A program made the translations under genes and the position numbers. The notes below the pieces were generated by a model, which saw only the letters and a program-made list of their open reading frames with translations, was not told the origin of the DNA and did no database searches. A stretch of 64,000 nucleotides of DNA, taken from the NCBI RefSeq assembly GCF_012911015.1, contig NZ_WVVV01000012.1, forward strand, positions 51,710 through 115,709, written 5' to 3'. Positions 8,891 to 17,989 of the stretch are shown one piece after another. Numbering within the stretch: position 1 is the stretch's first letter; each line of letters begins with the position of its first letter. Source of the stretch: Chelativorans sp. ZYF759. Lineage in GTDB: Bacteria; Pseudomonadota; Alphaproteobacteria; Rhizobiales; Rhizobiaceae.

Positions 8891-9594
8891 ATTTGGCGGT
8901 GCGCCGGGAGGAGACGTCGGGCGAATTCGAACTGGCGGGCGAAGCCTGCCGCGCCGACATCCGGGGCGCGCTCTTCCTCGTCGATGCGCGGGTCCTGATC
9001 GTCTCGGACCTGCATCTGGAAAAGGGCGCCGCCAAGGCACGTCGCGGCCACCTGGTGCCCCCCTACGACACCGCCGCCACGCTGAACCTGCTGGAACGCT
9101 CGCTGGCACTGTTCGACCCGCGTTCCGTCATCTGTCTCGGTGACAGTTTCGACGACGCGGGGGGCTCGTCCGCGATGCCCCGACTGTTCCGCGATCGGCT
9201 GGCCACGCTGATGGCGGGGCGCGACTGGTTCTGGATCGAGGGCAACCACGATCCCCTGCCACCCGAGGGGCTGGGCGGCGACTCGGTGCGCGCCATGGCC
9301 GTCGGCGGGCTCAATTTCGTCCACCATCCGAGCGCTGGCAGCGTGCACGGCGAGGTGGCCGGTCATCTTCATCCCGGCGCGCGGATCGTGCGGCGCGGGC
9401 GCTCGGTCAGGCGACGCTGCTTCGCCACCGACGGCGCGCGCATGATCATGCCGGCCTATGGCGCCTATACGGGCGCGCTCAACCTGCGCGACCGGGCATT
9501 TGCCGGCATGTTTCGCGAGGACGGGCTGGTCGCCTGGGCACTGGGGGCAGACCGGCTGTACCGGCTGCCCGCCTCGGAACTGATGCCTGGCTGA
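8887..9594 (+). CDS. pdeM: Ligase-associated DNA damage response endonuclease/phosphoesterase PdeM
   Basis: A 235-residue calcineurin-like metallophosphoesterase. The five-block metal centre is complete: DLHLEKG (D41, H43), GDSFDD, GNHD (119-122), HHPSAGSVHGE and GHLH (159-162). TIGR04123 family members are found with the ligase, exonuclease and helicase genes. Translational coupling to the helicase is shown by the four-base overlap. The biochemical substrate of the family is not settled. Confidence 0.9.
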   Translation: MNLAVRREETSGEFELAGEACRADIRGALFLVDARVLIVSDLHLEKGAAKARRGHLVPPYDTAATLNLLERSLALFDPRSVICLGDSFDDAGGSSAMPRLFRDRLATLMAGRDWFWIEGNHDPLPPEGLGGDSVRAMAVGGLNFVHHPSAGSVHGEVAGHLHPGARIVRRGRSVRRRCFATDGARMIMPAYGAYTGALNLRDRAFAGMFREDGLVAWALGADRLYRLPASELMPG

Positions 9595-9597
9595 ACC

Positions 9598-10413
9598 TCA
9601 GTCCTTGCGGAAGATGATGCGTCCCGCCCAGCCGGTCGCCACCGCCAGAAGCACGGCGAAAAGCCCGTAGAGCAGGCTCTGGTTGCGCGCCGCGTTGTAG
9701 ATGTACTGCTCCATGCCGGCCTTGGAGATGGTCAGGTTGGCCGACGTCTCGCCGACGAACACACCTTGCTTGAAAAGGAAGGCCCGCGCCCGGTGGACAC
9801 CGACCGGCACGCTCGGCGCCAGTGCCAGATTGGCGCGGAACATGTTCTGCGAGAGGAACTGCACCCCGCCCGCGCGCGACACGAAGAGCCCTTCCGCGCG
9901 CTTGCGGTCCCGCAGTGCCGCGGTAAAGGCCGCCAGCGTCTCGGGATCGAGTGTGGGATCGGCCGGCCGCAGATAGATGTTGTCGATGCCGAGCGCCATC
10001 TGACGGTAGACTTCGGGCGTCGCGATGTCCTGGGGCGCGCGCGTGGTGGCCATCGAATAGGAAGCCGGCACGTTGACGAAGCTGTGCCACTCCGTGTTCA
10101 TCCACATGCCGAGCACCCGGCTCTTGCGCCGCACGACCGAAACGCGCGCGGGACCTTCCAGCACCACCACGACATCGTAGCGTCCCTGCCGGGCGACGAG
10201 GGGATCGATGTTCTCGAGTGCGCCGAAGATGGTGAGGTCCGCGCCGGAGAAATCCGAGGTGATGGCGACCCGGTCGGTCGACAGGCCGATCTGGATCGAT
10301 TCGCGCGGCTGGATGATGAGCCGGTCGGTATGGGGCTGCGCGAGCGCCGTGGCCGGCACCAGCCAGAGCGCCAGCCAGGCGGAGAGGATTCGGGCGAACA
10401 TCGCGAAGACCAT
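9598..10413 (-). CDS. TIGR02186 family membrane-anchored protein
   Basis: A 271-residue conserved alphaproteobacterial protein with an N-terminal signal sequence ending at PATALAQ and a C-terminal membrane helix (LLYGLFAVLLAVATGWAGRI), so most of it lies in the periplasm. The family is regularly encoded next to a TauE/SafE sulfite-exporter-like transporter, as here, where the transporter gene ends two bases upstream. A role as a periplasmic partner of that transporter is likely by context only; no catalytic motif is visible. Confidence 0.8.
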   Translation of the reverse strand: MVFAMFARILSAWLALWLVPATALAQPHTDRLIIQPRESIQIGLSTDRVAITSDFSGADLTIFGALENIDPLVARQGRYDVVVVLEGPARVSVVRRKSRVLGMWMNTEWHSFVNVPASYSMATTRAPQDIATPEVYRQMALGIDNIYLRPADPTLDPETLAAFTAALRDRKRAEGLFVSRAGGVQFLSQNMFRANLALAPSVPVGVHRARAFLFKQGVFVGETSANLTISKAGMEQYIYNAARNQSLLYGLFAVLLAVATGWAGRIIFRKD

Positions 10414-10415
10414 CG

Positions 10416-11339
10416 TCAGACCTCCCCGAACGGTGCCAGAGAGTAGACGCTCTCCGGCGGCACGAAGAGGTCAAGCGCCAGCCGCGCGGCCACCGCTATG
10501 ACAAGCAGCGCCAGCAAGGCGCGCAACTGTTCGCTGCGCAGCTTCTGACCTGCCATCGCCCCGTATTGCGCGCCGGCAACGCCGCCGATCATCAATATGA
10601 AGGCCAGCACGATGTCGACGGTCTGGTTGGTGGCGGCATGGACCACCGTCGTGTAGCCGGCCACGAAGACGATCTGGAAGAGCGATGTGCCCACCACCAC
10701 GTTGGCCGGCACCTTGAGGAGGTAGATCAGGGCCGGAACCATGATGAAGCCGCCGCCCACACCCATGATGGAGGCCAGGAAGCCGATGATGGCACCGAGC
10801 CCGAGCACGGGGATGACGCTGACGAACAGCTTCGACGTCCTGAAGCGCATCTTCAGCGGCAGCCGGTGGATCCAGTTGTGCTGGCCGGGCTTGCGCAGGC
10901 TGTAGACCTGTCCGCCGGCCGACCGGCGCAGCGCCCGCACGCTCTCCACCATCATCATGCCGCCCACGGAGCCGAGCAGGAAGACGTAGAGCAGCGACAC
11001 GAACAGGTCGAGCTGCCCGATCGAGCGCAGCAGCGCGAAGACGTAGACGCCGAGCGACGACCCCACGACACCGCCTGCCAGGAGGATCATGCCGAGCTTC
11101 ACGTCGAGCGTGCCGCGCTTGAAATGGTAGAGCGCGCCGGAAATGGACGAGGCCACGACCTGGTTGGCGCCTGTCGCCACCGCGATAGCGGGGGGAATGT
11201 TGTAGAAGATCAGGAGGGGCGTGATGAGAAAGCCGCCGCCCACGCCGAACATGCCGGACAGAAAGCCGACGGCCCCACCCATGGCGAGAAGCACCAGGAT
11301 GTTGACCGACATCTCAGCGATGGGGAGATAGATGCCCAC
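10416..11339 (-). CDS. TSUP family (TauE/SafE) sulfite/sulfonate exporter-like permease
   Basis: A 307-residue permease with about eight to nine membrane helices and the duplicated family signature GxGGGF: GMFGVGGGFLITPLLI in the first half and ASIMGVGGGFIMVPALI in the second. Family members export sulfite, sulfoacetate or related organosulfur anions, or take up thiosulfate; the actual substrate is unknown. It forms a two-gene operon with the TIGR02186 protein. Confidence 0.88.
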   Translation of the reverse strand: MGIYLPIAEMSVNILVLLAMGGAVGFLSGMFGVGGGFLITPLLIFYNIPPAIAVATGANQVVASSISGALYHFKRGTLDVKLGMILLAGGVVGSSLGVYVFALLRSIGQLDLFVSLLYVFLLGSVGGMMMVESVRALRRSAGGQVYSLRKPGQHNWIHRLPLKMRFRTSKLFVSVIPVLGLGAIIGFLASIMGVGGGFIMVPALIYLLKVPANVVVGTSLFQIVFVAGYTTVVHAATNQTVDIVLAFILMIGGVAGAQYGAMAGQKLRSEQLRALLALLVIAVAARLALDLFVPPESVYSLAPFGEV

Positions 11340-11473
11340 CGTAATACTCTGCCATCGGCGCGCCGCAGTGGGATCGCGCCCTTTCGGGATTGTCTCCGAC
11401 CTGAGGTCCGCCCCCGGACAAGACGTCGAACAGCTATAATTCTACTTGCGCCCACAATAGGGCGGAGTCAAAC

Positions 11474-11495
11474 GGGGCGGCCCGTAAACCGCCCC
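11474..11495 (-). terminator. Hairpin after the PodJ-like gene
   Basis: A perfect 7-bp stem GGGGCGG/CCGCCCC with an 8-base loop, followed on the minus strand by GTTTGA. The T tract is short, so termination may be partial. Confidence 0.5.
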
Positions 11496-11544
11496 AAATC
11501 CTTGAATTTGAACAATATGGTTGACGCAAGGCGCAGGCGGGCGC

Positions 11545-14500
11545 CTAGCCCTCCGGCAGCAGCTTCTCGATCAGCGCCTGGTTGACCGCGCCGTCCGGCT
11601 CAAGCCCGGAATCGCGCTGGAAGGCAATGATGGCGTTACGCGTCTTCTGGCCAATCAATCCGTCGACCGGGCCGGCATCGTAGCCGCGTTCGTTGAGGAG
11701 ACGCTGCAGGTCGGAGACCGCCTGGCGAACGTCGAAACCGTCGATGCTCGCGGTGGTCTCGTTGCTTTCCGTCCAGCCTTCCGGAATCGCGTAGGAATTG
11801 CTGGCCGGGTCCGGCGTCTTCACGCGCCACAGGGCCGCCGCCGCCTTGGCGTTTTCGAGCTGCTCGGGCGACAGCATTTCGGCCACCTCTTCGCGCTTGG
11901 CTCCGGCATCTCCGTCGCCGCCCTCGGCCACGATGGCGAACCATTTGTAGCCTTCCTCTAGGTCCTGGCGCATGCCGATGCCCTTGGCGGAGAGGATGCC
12001 CATGTTGAACTGGCTGTCGGTGACGCCCAGTTCCGCCGCCTTGGAGAACCAGCGCGCTGCCTCCTCATTGTTCGGTGCGCCGGTCGCGCCCATGGCGAGC
12101 AGCACGCCGAGATTGTGCATGGCGCTGGCATTGCCCTGATCGGCCGCCAGCCGGTACCAGCTTTCGGCCACGCTCACGTCGCGCTCCACGCCGATTCCCT
12201 TTTCGTAGAGGCTGCCGACCTTGTACTGGGCGATGGCGAGACCGAGTTCGGCGGCCATTTCGTACCATACGGCCGCTTCTTCCGGGCTGGCGGCGATGCC
12301 GCGCCCCTCGGTGTAGCGGTTGCCGATCTCGAAGAGAGCCAGCGGATTGCCGGTCTCCGCGGCCTCGCGCAACGCGGCCGGGCCAGCTTCGACCGGCACC
12401 GAGACGAGCGGCTCCGCCATCGCGTCCTCGACCTGCGTGGCCGCGGGCTCGATCGGTTCGACAAAGCCCGATGCTGCCGTTTCGGGAATGGCGTAGTCCT
12501 GCAGGCTCATGGGCAAGGGGTCGGCGGGCGCCGCGACGACCTCGGTCCGGGTCTCCTCGAGCACGCGCACCTTGTCGTCGACGGTATTGGCCTGCGCTGC
12601 CTCGAGCGCCAAGGGCGACACGGACGCCTCGAGCGTCACGGCCTCGGCGGGCTCGAAGGCTTCCGCAGTGAGGGCAGCCACCTGACCGACCTCCATCTGC
12701 GCGTCGCCGCTGGAATTCATCGTGCGGCTCAGTTGCAGCGCGCCGAGTGCCACAACCAGGGCCGCTATGCCCACCATCGCGGTCTTGCGGCTCGTCGGCA
12801 GCAGCCTGCCCAGCCCCTGGGGGCCGCCATCCTTGCCGGCAGGCCGTCCCTTCGTGGCTTCAGCCTCCGCGGCGGCGGCCTGGGCGGCGCGCCGGGCGGC
12901 GGCAATGAAGTCGGATTTGGCGGCGTCCCCGGTCCGCTCACCGGCTGCCGGGCGCTGGTCGCGCACGCGCCGCATGATGGCGTTGAGATCGGGAGCGCCG
13001 GTCCCCGGCTCCAGCGGCCGGTTCGCCTGCCTGGGATCGAGCGGGCTGTCGAAATCCATCTCGGCGGCGGGCTCCTCGCGCGGCTGCGCGGGAAGCTGGT
13101 CCTCGGCGGGCTTCTTCTTGCCGCGGAATGCGCGCGTGATGCCGCCCAAGAGCGAGCGTGACTGCTTCTTGCCGTCCTCCAGCGAATCCAGCGCGGCCGC
13201 GGTGGCCGCGGCGCTGGCTGCCTCGCTTGCGATGCCGCTGGTCTTCTCCGCCCTGGAGCTTTCGGCCACCGGCGGAGGAGCGGTTTCGATCTCTGGTGCG
13301 ATGGAGGGCGAGGCGATCGTCTCGCGACGTTCCGCGACCGGAGCGGCGGCGGCGTTCTGGCGCTTTTCCATCGAGCCCAGCCGATCCACGATCTTGATGA
13401 GCGTGTCGTGAATGGCTTCGAAGGTCTTGGCGTTTCGTTCGTCCGAGACGCGGGTGAGGTTCTCGAGGCTGCGCAGCTCCTGCCCAAGCTCGCCCGCGAT
13501 GCCGCCGTCATGGCTACCTCCGAGCCGGTGGACCGCATCTTCGGCCGCCTGGCGGGCTGCCTCCATCAGATTGTCGCGGGTCTCGAGAATGGAACGCTCG
13601 ATATAGTCGAGGCGCGGTCCCAGATCCTCGAACTCGGGAAGCGGGCGGCTCGGGCTCATGATATGATCCGACAGCGCGGAGACCTGGGCCTGCAGGCTGC
13701 CGATCAGCTCCGAATCGATCCCCGCCGATCGCCGCGCCGTGGCTTCCAGACGCCGGGCGATGTCGTCTAGACGTTCCTCCAGCTGACCCAGGGAAGCGCC
13801 ATCCAGCCCCTCGACGCGCCGTTCGACGCGCTCTGAAATTTCGGCGAAACGGCGGTCCATCATCGCGACGAGTTCGCTCGCGGCGCCGGAATCCGCGCTG
13901 TCGGCCTGCTTGCTGGCAAGCTGCGCGATGCGCTGCTCGAGTTCGCGGAACAGGCTGTGCCCCTGCTCGAGCGCGTCGCCATGGCGCTCGTCCATGCGCG
14001 CCGAGATGGCGTCGAACCGGTGCTCCATGTCACGGAAGATCGGCGCCATGTCGGGAATGCTGGGCACGGTGTCGAGTTTTTGGGAGATGATCGATATCTG
14101 CTCTGCCAGCTTCTCGACAGCGTTTTCGGGAAAGCTGACCCGTTGCGTCAGCTCGTCCACCCGGCTGGAGATCGTCTCGATCTGGCCGGAAATGCCGAAG
14201 CCCGATTCGACCTGCATGTCCTCGATCTGGCGCGCGAGTGCGCCGATACGGGCTTCGATCCGCTCCAGCGGTTCGGGATCGAAACGCTGCGCCCGCTGCG
14301 CGGAAGTGGACGACACGATCGCCCGCGACAGTTCGTCCAGACGGCGTTCGATCGTCTCGATCGCTTCCGCGCCAAAACCGTCATGTTCGCGGTCGAGCTT
14401 CTCGACGACCAGGGCAAGCGAGCGCATCTTGTCTTCCAGGGACCGCAAAGACAGCGACTCGGGCAGGGCGCGCACCGCGTTCTCGATATGGTTCAGTCGC

Positions 14501-15147
14501 TGTTCCAGCGCTTCCTGGAACGGGTCGCTGGCGCTTGTGCTGCGCAGGTCGCTCGCCAGCGCGGCCCAGCGCTTGTCGAAATCCTCCCAGCGCTCACCGA
14601 CCGAAAGGACGGTTTCCTCACGGGCCAGATCGCCAAGGGCTGCCTTGATGTCGTTGATTTCGTTTCGCAGCACGGGAATGCCGCGGTCGTCGGTGCGCTC
14701 GCCCAACCGCTCGATCATGCCCGAAAGACGTTCGAGTTCGGCTGCGAGGGCAGTGGCCTGGGCATCTTCGCCGCGCTCGGCCCTATTGTTCGCCATGTCG
14801 CGTCTCAGCGCCGCGATTTCCTGTCCCACGCCGTGACCATCCTGGCCGCGAACCTCCTCGCGCAGGTTTCTCAACTCCGCCGCGATCTGGCTGACGGAGG
14901 CGAAATCCTCCTCCCGCGAGCGCGCCTGCCGCACCGTATGGGCGAGATCCGAATAGGCCGGCGTGCCTCGCTGGGGCTGCCCATCCTGCCACGGGTCGCG
15001 AGGCGCGTGCGGCCGATCGCGGTCTTCCGCCCCGCCGATGCGGCCCTCGAGTTCCTCCAGCGTGCGGTTGAGGCGCTCGATGGATGTCGAAGGCCGGCGC
15101 CTGCGTCCGGCATTCAGGGATTCGAGGTAGGATCGCTTTTGGCTCAT
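11545..15147 (-). CDS. PodJ-like polarity/localisation protein: coiled coil, one membrane helix, Sel1 repeats, peptidoglycan-binding domain
   Basis: About 1200 residues. Order of parts: a short conserved N-terminus ([20 protein letters not shown]), a very long alpha-helical coiled coil to about residue 650, an acidic and Pro/Ala-rich linker, one membrane helix near residue 790 (AMVGIAALVVALGALQL), then in the periplasm four Sel1-type repeats at about residues 936-1090 (for example YTEGRGIAASPEEAAVWYEMAA), and a C-terminal peptidoglycan_binding_1 domain (LQRLLNERGYDAGPVDGLIG). This is the layout of Caulobacter and Agrobacterium PodJ, which marks a cell pole and recruits development and division factors. 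The start at 15147 was chosen from the conserved N-terminus; the frame is open further to 15240. Confidence 0.85.
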   Translation of the reverse strand: MSQKRSYLESLNAGRRRRPSTSIERLNRTLEELEGRIGGAEDRDRPHAPRDPWQDGQPQRGTPAYSDLAHTVRQARSREEDFASVSQIAAELRNLREEVRGQDGHGVGQEIAALRRDMANNRAERGEDAQATALAAELERLSGMIERLGERTDDRGIPVLRNEINDIKAALGDLAREETVLSVGERWEDFDKRWAALASDLRSTSASDPFQEALEQRLNHIENAVRALPESLSLRSLEDKMRSLALVVEKLDREHDGFGAEAIETIERRLDELSRAIVSSTSAQRAQRFDPEPLERIEARIGALARQIEDMQVESGFGISGQIETISSRVDELTQRVSFPENAVEKLAEQISIISQKLDTVPSIPDMAPIFRDMEHRFDAISARMDERHGDALEQGHSLFRELEQRIAQLASKQADSADSGAASELVAMMDRRFAEISERVERRVEGLDGASLGQLEERLDDIARRLEATARRSAGIDSELIGSLQAQVSALSDHIMSPSRPLPEFEDLGPRLDYIERSILETRDNLMEAARQAAEDAVHRLGGSHDGGIAGELGQELRSLENLTRVSDERNAKTFEAIHDTLIKIVDRLGSMEKRQNAAAAPVAERRETIASPSIAPEIETAPPPVAESSRAEKTSGIASEAASAAATAAALDSLEDGKKQSRSLLGGITRAFRGKKKPAEDQLPAQPREEPAAEMDFDSPLDPRQANRPLEPGTGAPDLNAIMRRVRDQRPAAGERTGDAAKSDFIAAARRAAQAAAAEAEATKGRPAGKDGGPQGLGRLLPTSRKTAMVGIAALVVALGALQLSRTMNSSGDAQMEVGQVAALTAEAFEPAEAVTLEASVSPLALEAAQANTVDDKVRVLEETRTEVVAAPADPLPMSLQDYAIPETAASGFVEPIEPAATQVEDAMAEPLVSVPVEAGPAALREAAETGNPLALFEIGNRYTEGRGIAASPEEAAVWYEMAAELGLAIAQYKVGSLYEKGIGVERDVSVAESWYRLAADQGNASAMHNLGVLLAMGATGAPNNEEAARWFSKAAELGVTDSQFNMGILSAKGIGMRQDLEEGYKWFAIVAEGGDGDAGAKREEVAEMLSPEQLENAKAAAALWRVKTPDPASNSYAIPEGWTESNETTASIDGFDVRQAVSDLQRLLNERGYDAGPVDGLIGQKTRNAIIAFQRDSGLEPDGAVNQALIEKLLPEG

Positions 15148-15504
15148 GTACAGCTCGCTGCGCCCGCTCAGGCGTGTGGATGGTCGCGTCCGTGAAGCAA
15201 CGAGGAACATGAATTCACGGGGATCGTTGGCCCACACCATTCCCCGAACGTGGTAAACAAGCCGTTAACCAACCTTACCGGACTTGAAACTGTTTCGGCC
15301 TGGCTGCGACAGACTGCGCCGGCTTTCGCACTTGCAGCATTCGCGCCGACTTATTATATCGCGCTCAGAAATAGGGCCTGCCGCGAGCGGCGCCCGCCAA
15401 TAGCATAGCCCGTTAAGAACCGAAGGTGCTCCAAGAGCATTCGAAGCCGACCTGCGGAGAAGGGGTTGGCTAACCCCCCAATTCGTACGGACTGGAATAG
15501 CAAG
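15148..15504. other. Divergent intergenic region between PodJ-like and MerR genes
   Basis: About 350 bases without a gene. On the plus strand a promoter-like pair TTGCAG (15332-15337), 17-base spacer, TATATC (15355-15360) fits transcription of the MerR gene from about 15367. On the podJ side there is a TTAACC element (15265-15270), a possible CtrA half site, but no complete TTAA-N7-TTAA match. No RNA gene was recognised. Confidence 0.45.
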
Positions 15505-15948
15505 ATGAACATGATGTCGGCCAGCAATGCAATGGCCTCAACCGGTGATACCGCGAGCGGCGATCATCGAGATTATGCCCGCATTGGCGATGTCGCCAAG
15601 CAGTACGGCGTGACCCTGCGCACTCTTCGCTTCTACGAGGACAAGGGTCTCATCACTCCCCAGCGCGACGGCAATACCCGCCTCTATTCGCAGCGGGACC
15701 TGTCGCGCCTCCGGCTCGTGCTGCTGGGCCGCCAGGTCGGTTTCACGCTGCGCGAGGTCAAGCAGATGATGGATCTCTATGATCCGGCCAACGGCAATTC
15801 GCGCCAGATGCGCGTGGTGGTCGACAAGTCGGAGCGCCAGCTTGCGCGCCTGCAGAAGCAGCGCGACGAGATCGATCAGGCGATCAACGCGCTCAAGGAA
15901 CTGCTCGAGGGTGCCCGTCAGCAGATGGGCAAATCCAAGGCAGCCTGA
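15505..15948 (+). CDS. MerR-family transcriptional regulator (LiuR/FadP-like) of acyl-CoA metabolism
   Basis: A one-component regulator with an N-terminal winged helix-turn-helix ([26 protein letters not shown]) and a C-terminal dimerisation coiled coil (residues about 95-140). No metal-binding cysteines are present, unlike metal-sensing MerR proteins. The short form without a large effector domain resembles LiuR/FadP proteins that control branched-chain amino acid and fatty acid breakdown. It lies directly upstream of a beta-oxidation operon that carries a matching palindrome. Start uncertain: ATG 15505 gives 147 residues; a TTG at 15466 has GGAGAAGGGG just before it but too close for a usual ribosome-binding site. 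Confidence 0.85.
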   Translation: MNMMSASNAMASTGDTASGDHRDYARIGDVAKQYGVTLRTLRFYEDKGLITPQRDGNTRLYSQRDLSRLRLVLLGRQVGFTLREVKQMMDLYDPANGNSRQMRVVVDKSERQLARLQKQRDEIDQAINALKELLEGARQQMGKSKAA

Positions 15949-15979
15949 CCCTCATCGCCACTCCGCTTCGGCAACGCCG

Positions 15980-16008
15980 AGCCCCGGTCGCCTGCGTCCG
16001 GGGCTTTT
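15980..16008 (+). terminator. Terminator after the MerR gene
   Basis: An 8-bp stem AGCCCCGG/CCGGGGCT with a 10-base loop, then TTTTGG. It separates the regulator from the downstream beta-oxidation operon, which therefore needs its own promoter. Confidence 0.75.
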
Positions 16009-16049
16009 GGCGTTTGCATGCGATCAAATCGACGTTGAAGCCGCTAGAT

Positions 16050-16069
16050 TGACGTTTACGCAAACGTCA
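16050..16069 (+). promoter_or_regulatory. MerR/LiuR-type operator of the beta-oxidation operon
   Basis: TGACGTTTACGCAAACGTCA, extendable by one base on each side (TTGACG...CGTCAA). It lies 84 bases before the first gene of the operon, and it is identical over 20 bases and in the same orientation to the site before the nitronate monooxygenase gene. TTGACG at 16049-16054 could serve as a -35 with TTGCTA (16074-16079) 19 bases on, the long spacer typical of MerR-controlled promoters, but this is only suggestive. Confidence 0.75.
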
Positions 16070-16153
16070 AAATTTGCTAGGCACGATCGCGAAATCGACA
16101 GAGGGCGCCCGGCGGCATTTGACGCCGGCGCCGCGAAACGTTCGGAGGATCTC

Positions 16154-17944
16154 ATGACCGTCTACAAGGCGCCCGTCAAAGACACGCTTTTCGTGCTGAA
16201 GGATGTGCTCGGCTACGAGCGCTATTCCAATCTCCCCGGATTTTCCGACGCCTCCACCGACGTGCTGGAAGCCATCCTCGAGGAAGGCGCCAAGCTCGCC
16301 GAGAACGTGATGCATCCGCTCAACCAGTCGGGCGACCATGAGGGCTGCACGCGCCATGACGACGCGTCCGTGACGACGCCCAAGGGCTTCAAGGAGGCCT
16401 ATGGCCATTACCGCGAGGGCGGCTGGATGGGCCTGTCCGTGCCGGCCGAGTTCGGCGGCCAGGGTCTGCCCTACACCGTGCATTCGGCGGTGGGAGAGTT
16501 CTTCTCCTCCGCCAACATGGCGCTGATGATGTATCCGGGCCTGACCCAGGGCGCCATCGCCGCGATCCTGGAGCATGGCTCGGAAGAGCAGAAGCAGACC
16601 TATGTGCCGAAGATGACCGACGGCGTGTGGACCGGCACCATGAACCTGACCGAGCCGCATTGCGGCACGGATCTGGGCCTCCTGCGCACCCGCGCGGTGC
16701 CGAACGGGGACGGCTCCTACGCCATTTCCGGCCAGAAGATCTTCATCTCGGCCGGCGAGCACGACATGTCGGAGAACATCATCCATCTCGTTCTGGCCCG
16801 CATCGAGGGCGCGCCTGCCGGCACCAAGGGCATCTCGCTCTTCATCGTGCCGAAATACAAGGTGGTTGAAGACGGCAGCGTCGGCGAGAAGAACGGCGTG
16901 TCCTGCGGTTCCATCGAGGAGAAGATGGGCATCCACGGCAACGCCACCTGCGTGATGAACTACGACAATGCCGAGGGCTATCTCATCGGTGCTGAGAATG
17001 GCGGCCTGCGCGCCATGTTCGTGATGATGAACGAAGCGCGTCTCGGCGTCGGCATGCAGGGCCTGTCGATGGGCGAGATCGCCTACCAGAACGCGGTTGC
17101 CTATGCGAAGGACCGTCTTCAGGGCCGCTCGCTGACCGGACCGAAGGCCGCCGACAAGCCGGCCGACCCGATCATCGTGCACCCAGACATCCGCCGCAAG
17201 CTGATGACCATGCGCGCCATCAACGAGGCCGGCCGGGCGCTGATCCTCTGGACGGCGCTGAAATCCGACCTCAAGCACCGCTCGCAGGACGAGGCCGAGC
17301 GGCAGGCCGCCGACGACCATCTCGGCCTGATGACCCCGGTGATCAAGGGCGTGCTGACCGACAAGGGCTTCGACATCGCCGTCATGGCGCAGCAGGTCTA
17401 TGGCGGTCATGGCTATATCGAGGAATGGGGCATGAGCCAGTTCGTGCGCGATGCCCGCATTGCGCAGATCTACGAGGGCGCCAACGGCATCCAGGCGCTC
17501 GACCTCGTCGGCCGCAAGCTTGGCGCCAATGGCGGCCGGGCGGTCCAGGCCTTCTTCAAGGAAGTCGGCGATTTCTGCGAGGCAAACCGTTCCGACGAGG
17601 CCATGGCGCCCTTCACCAAGGGCCTCAAGAAGGGCTTGAACGACCTCCAGGCGGCCACCATGTGGCTGATGCAGAACGCGATGGCCAAGCCCGACAATGC
17701 GGGCGCGGCCTCGACCGACTACATGCACCTCTTCGGCCTGGTGGCGCTGGGTTACATGTGGGGCCTGTCGGTGAAGAAGGCGCAGGAAGGGCTGGCCAAT
17801 GGCGGCGACAAGGCCTTCCTCGAAGCCAAGCTCGCCACCGCGCGCTTCTATTTCGACCGGCTGATGCCGGAATCGACGGCCCATCTGGCGCGCATCTCGA
17901 GCGGCGCCGATTCCATGATGGCGCTCGAAGCGGAGGCATTCTAG
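16154..17944 (+). CDS. Acyl-CoA dehydrogenase with C-terminal extension (FadE/DmdC-like)
   Basis: A 596-residue flavoprotein catalysing alpha-beta dehydrogenation of acyl-CoA esters. The start [19 protein letters not shown] and the length are those of the long alphaproteobacterial dehydrogenases (with an additional C-terminal domain), some of which are annotated DmdC. The core shows [16 protein letters not shown] and the substrate/FAD region [19 protein letters not shown] followed by [23 protein letters not shown] ribosome-binding site is five bases from the ATG. First gene of the operon. Chain-length preference cannot be read. Confidence 0.9.
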   Translation: MTVYKAPVKDTLFVLKDVLGYERYSNLPGFSDASTDVLEAILEEGAKLAENVMHPLNQSGDHEGCTRHDDASVTTPKGFKEAYGHYREGGWMGLSVPAEFGGQGLPYTVHSAVGEFFSSANMALMMYPGLTQGAIAAILEHGSEEQKQTYVPKMTDGVWTGTMNLTEPHCGTDLGLLRTRAVPNGDGSYAISGQKIFISAGEHDMSENIIHLVLARIEGAPAGTKGISLFIVPKYKVVEDGSVGEKNGVSCGSIEEKMGIHGNATCVMNYDNAEGYLIGAENGGLRAMFVMMNEARLGVGMQGLSMGEIAYQNAVAYAKDRLQGRSLTGPKAADKPADPIIVHPDIRRKLMTMRAINEAGRALILWTALKSDLKHRSQDEAERQAADDHLGLMTPVIKGVLTDKGFDIAVMAQQVYGGHGYIEEWGMSQFVRDARIAQIYEGANGIQALDLVGRKLGANGGRAVQAFFKEVGDFCEANRSDEAMAPFTKGLKKGLNDLQAATMWLMQNAMAKPDNAGAASTDYMHLFGLVALGYMWGLSVKKAQEGLANGGDKAFLEAKLATARFYFDRLMPESTAHLARISSGADSMMALEAEAF

Positions 17945-17989
17945 AAAACGGGCGCGTGCCTTGCCCGGTCCGACGAGAGGAGGCGTTTG

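Noticed and set aside
6248..9109. Open frame of 953 codons on the minus strand opposite the helicase and pdeM genes
   Set aside because: Lies antisense to genes with complete catalytic motifs; its composition (Arg/Gly/Ala/His-rich, no domain) is what a GC-rich third-codon bias produces on the opposite strand.
15265..15280. Full CtrA box before the PodJ-like gene
   Set aside because: Only one TTAACC half; the second half is TACC or TTAC at the wrong distance.
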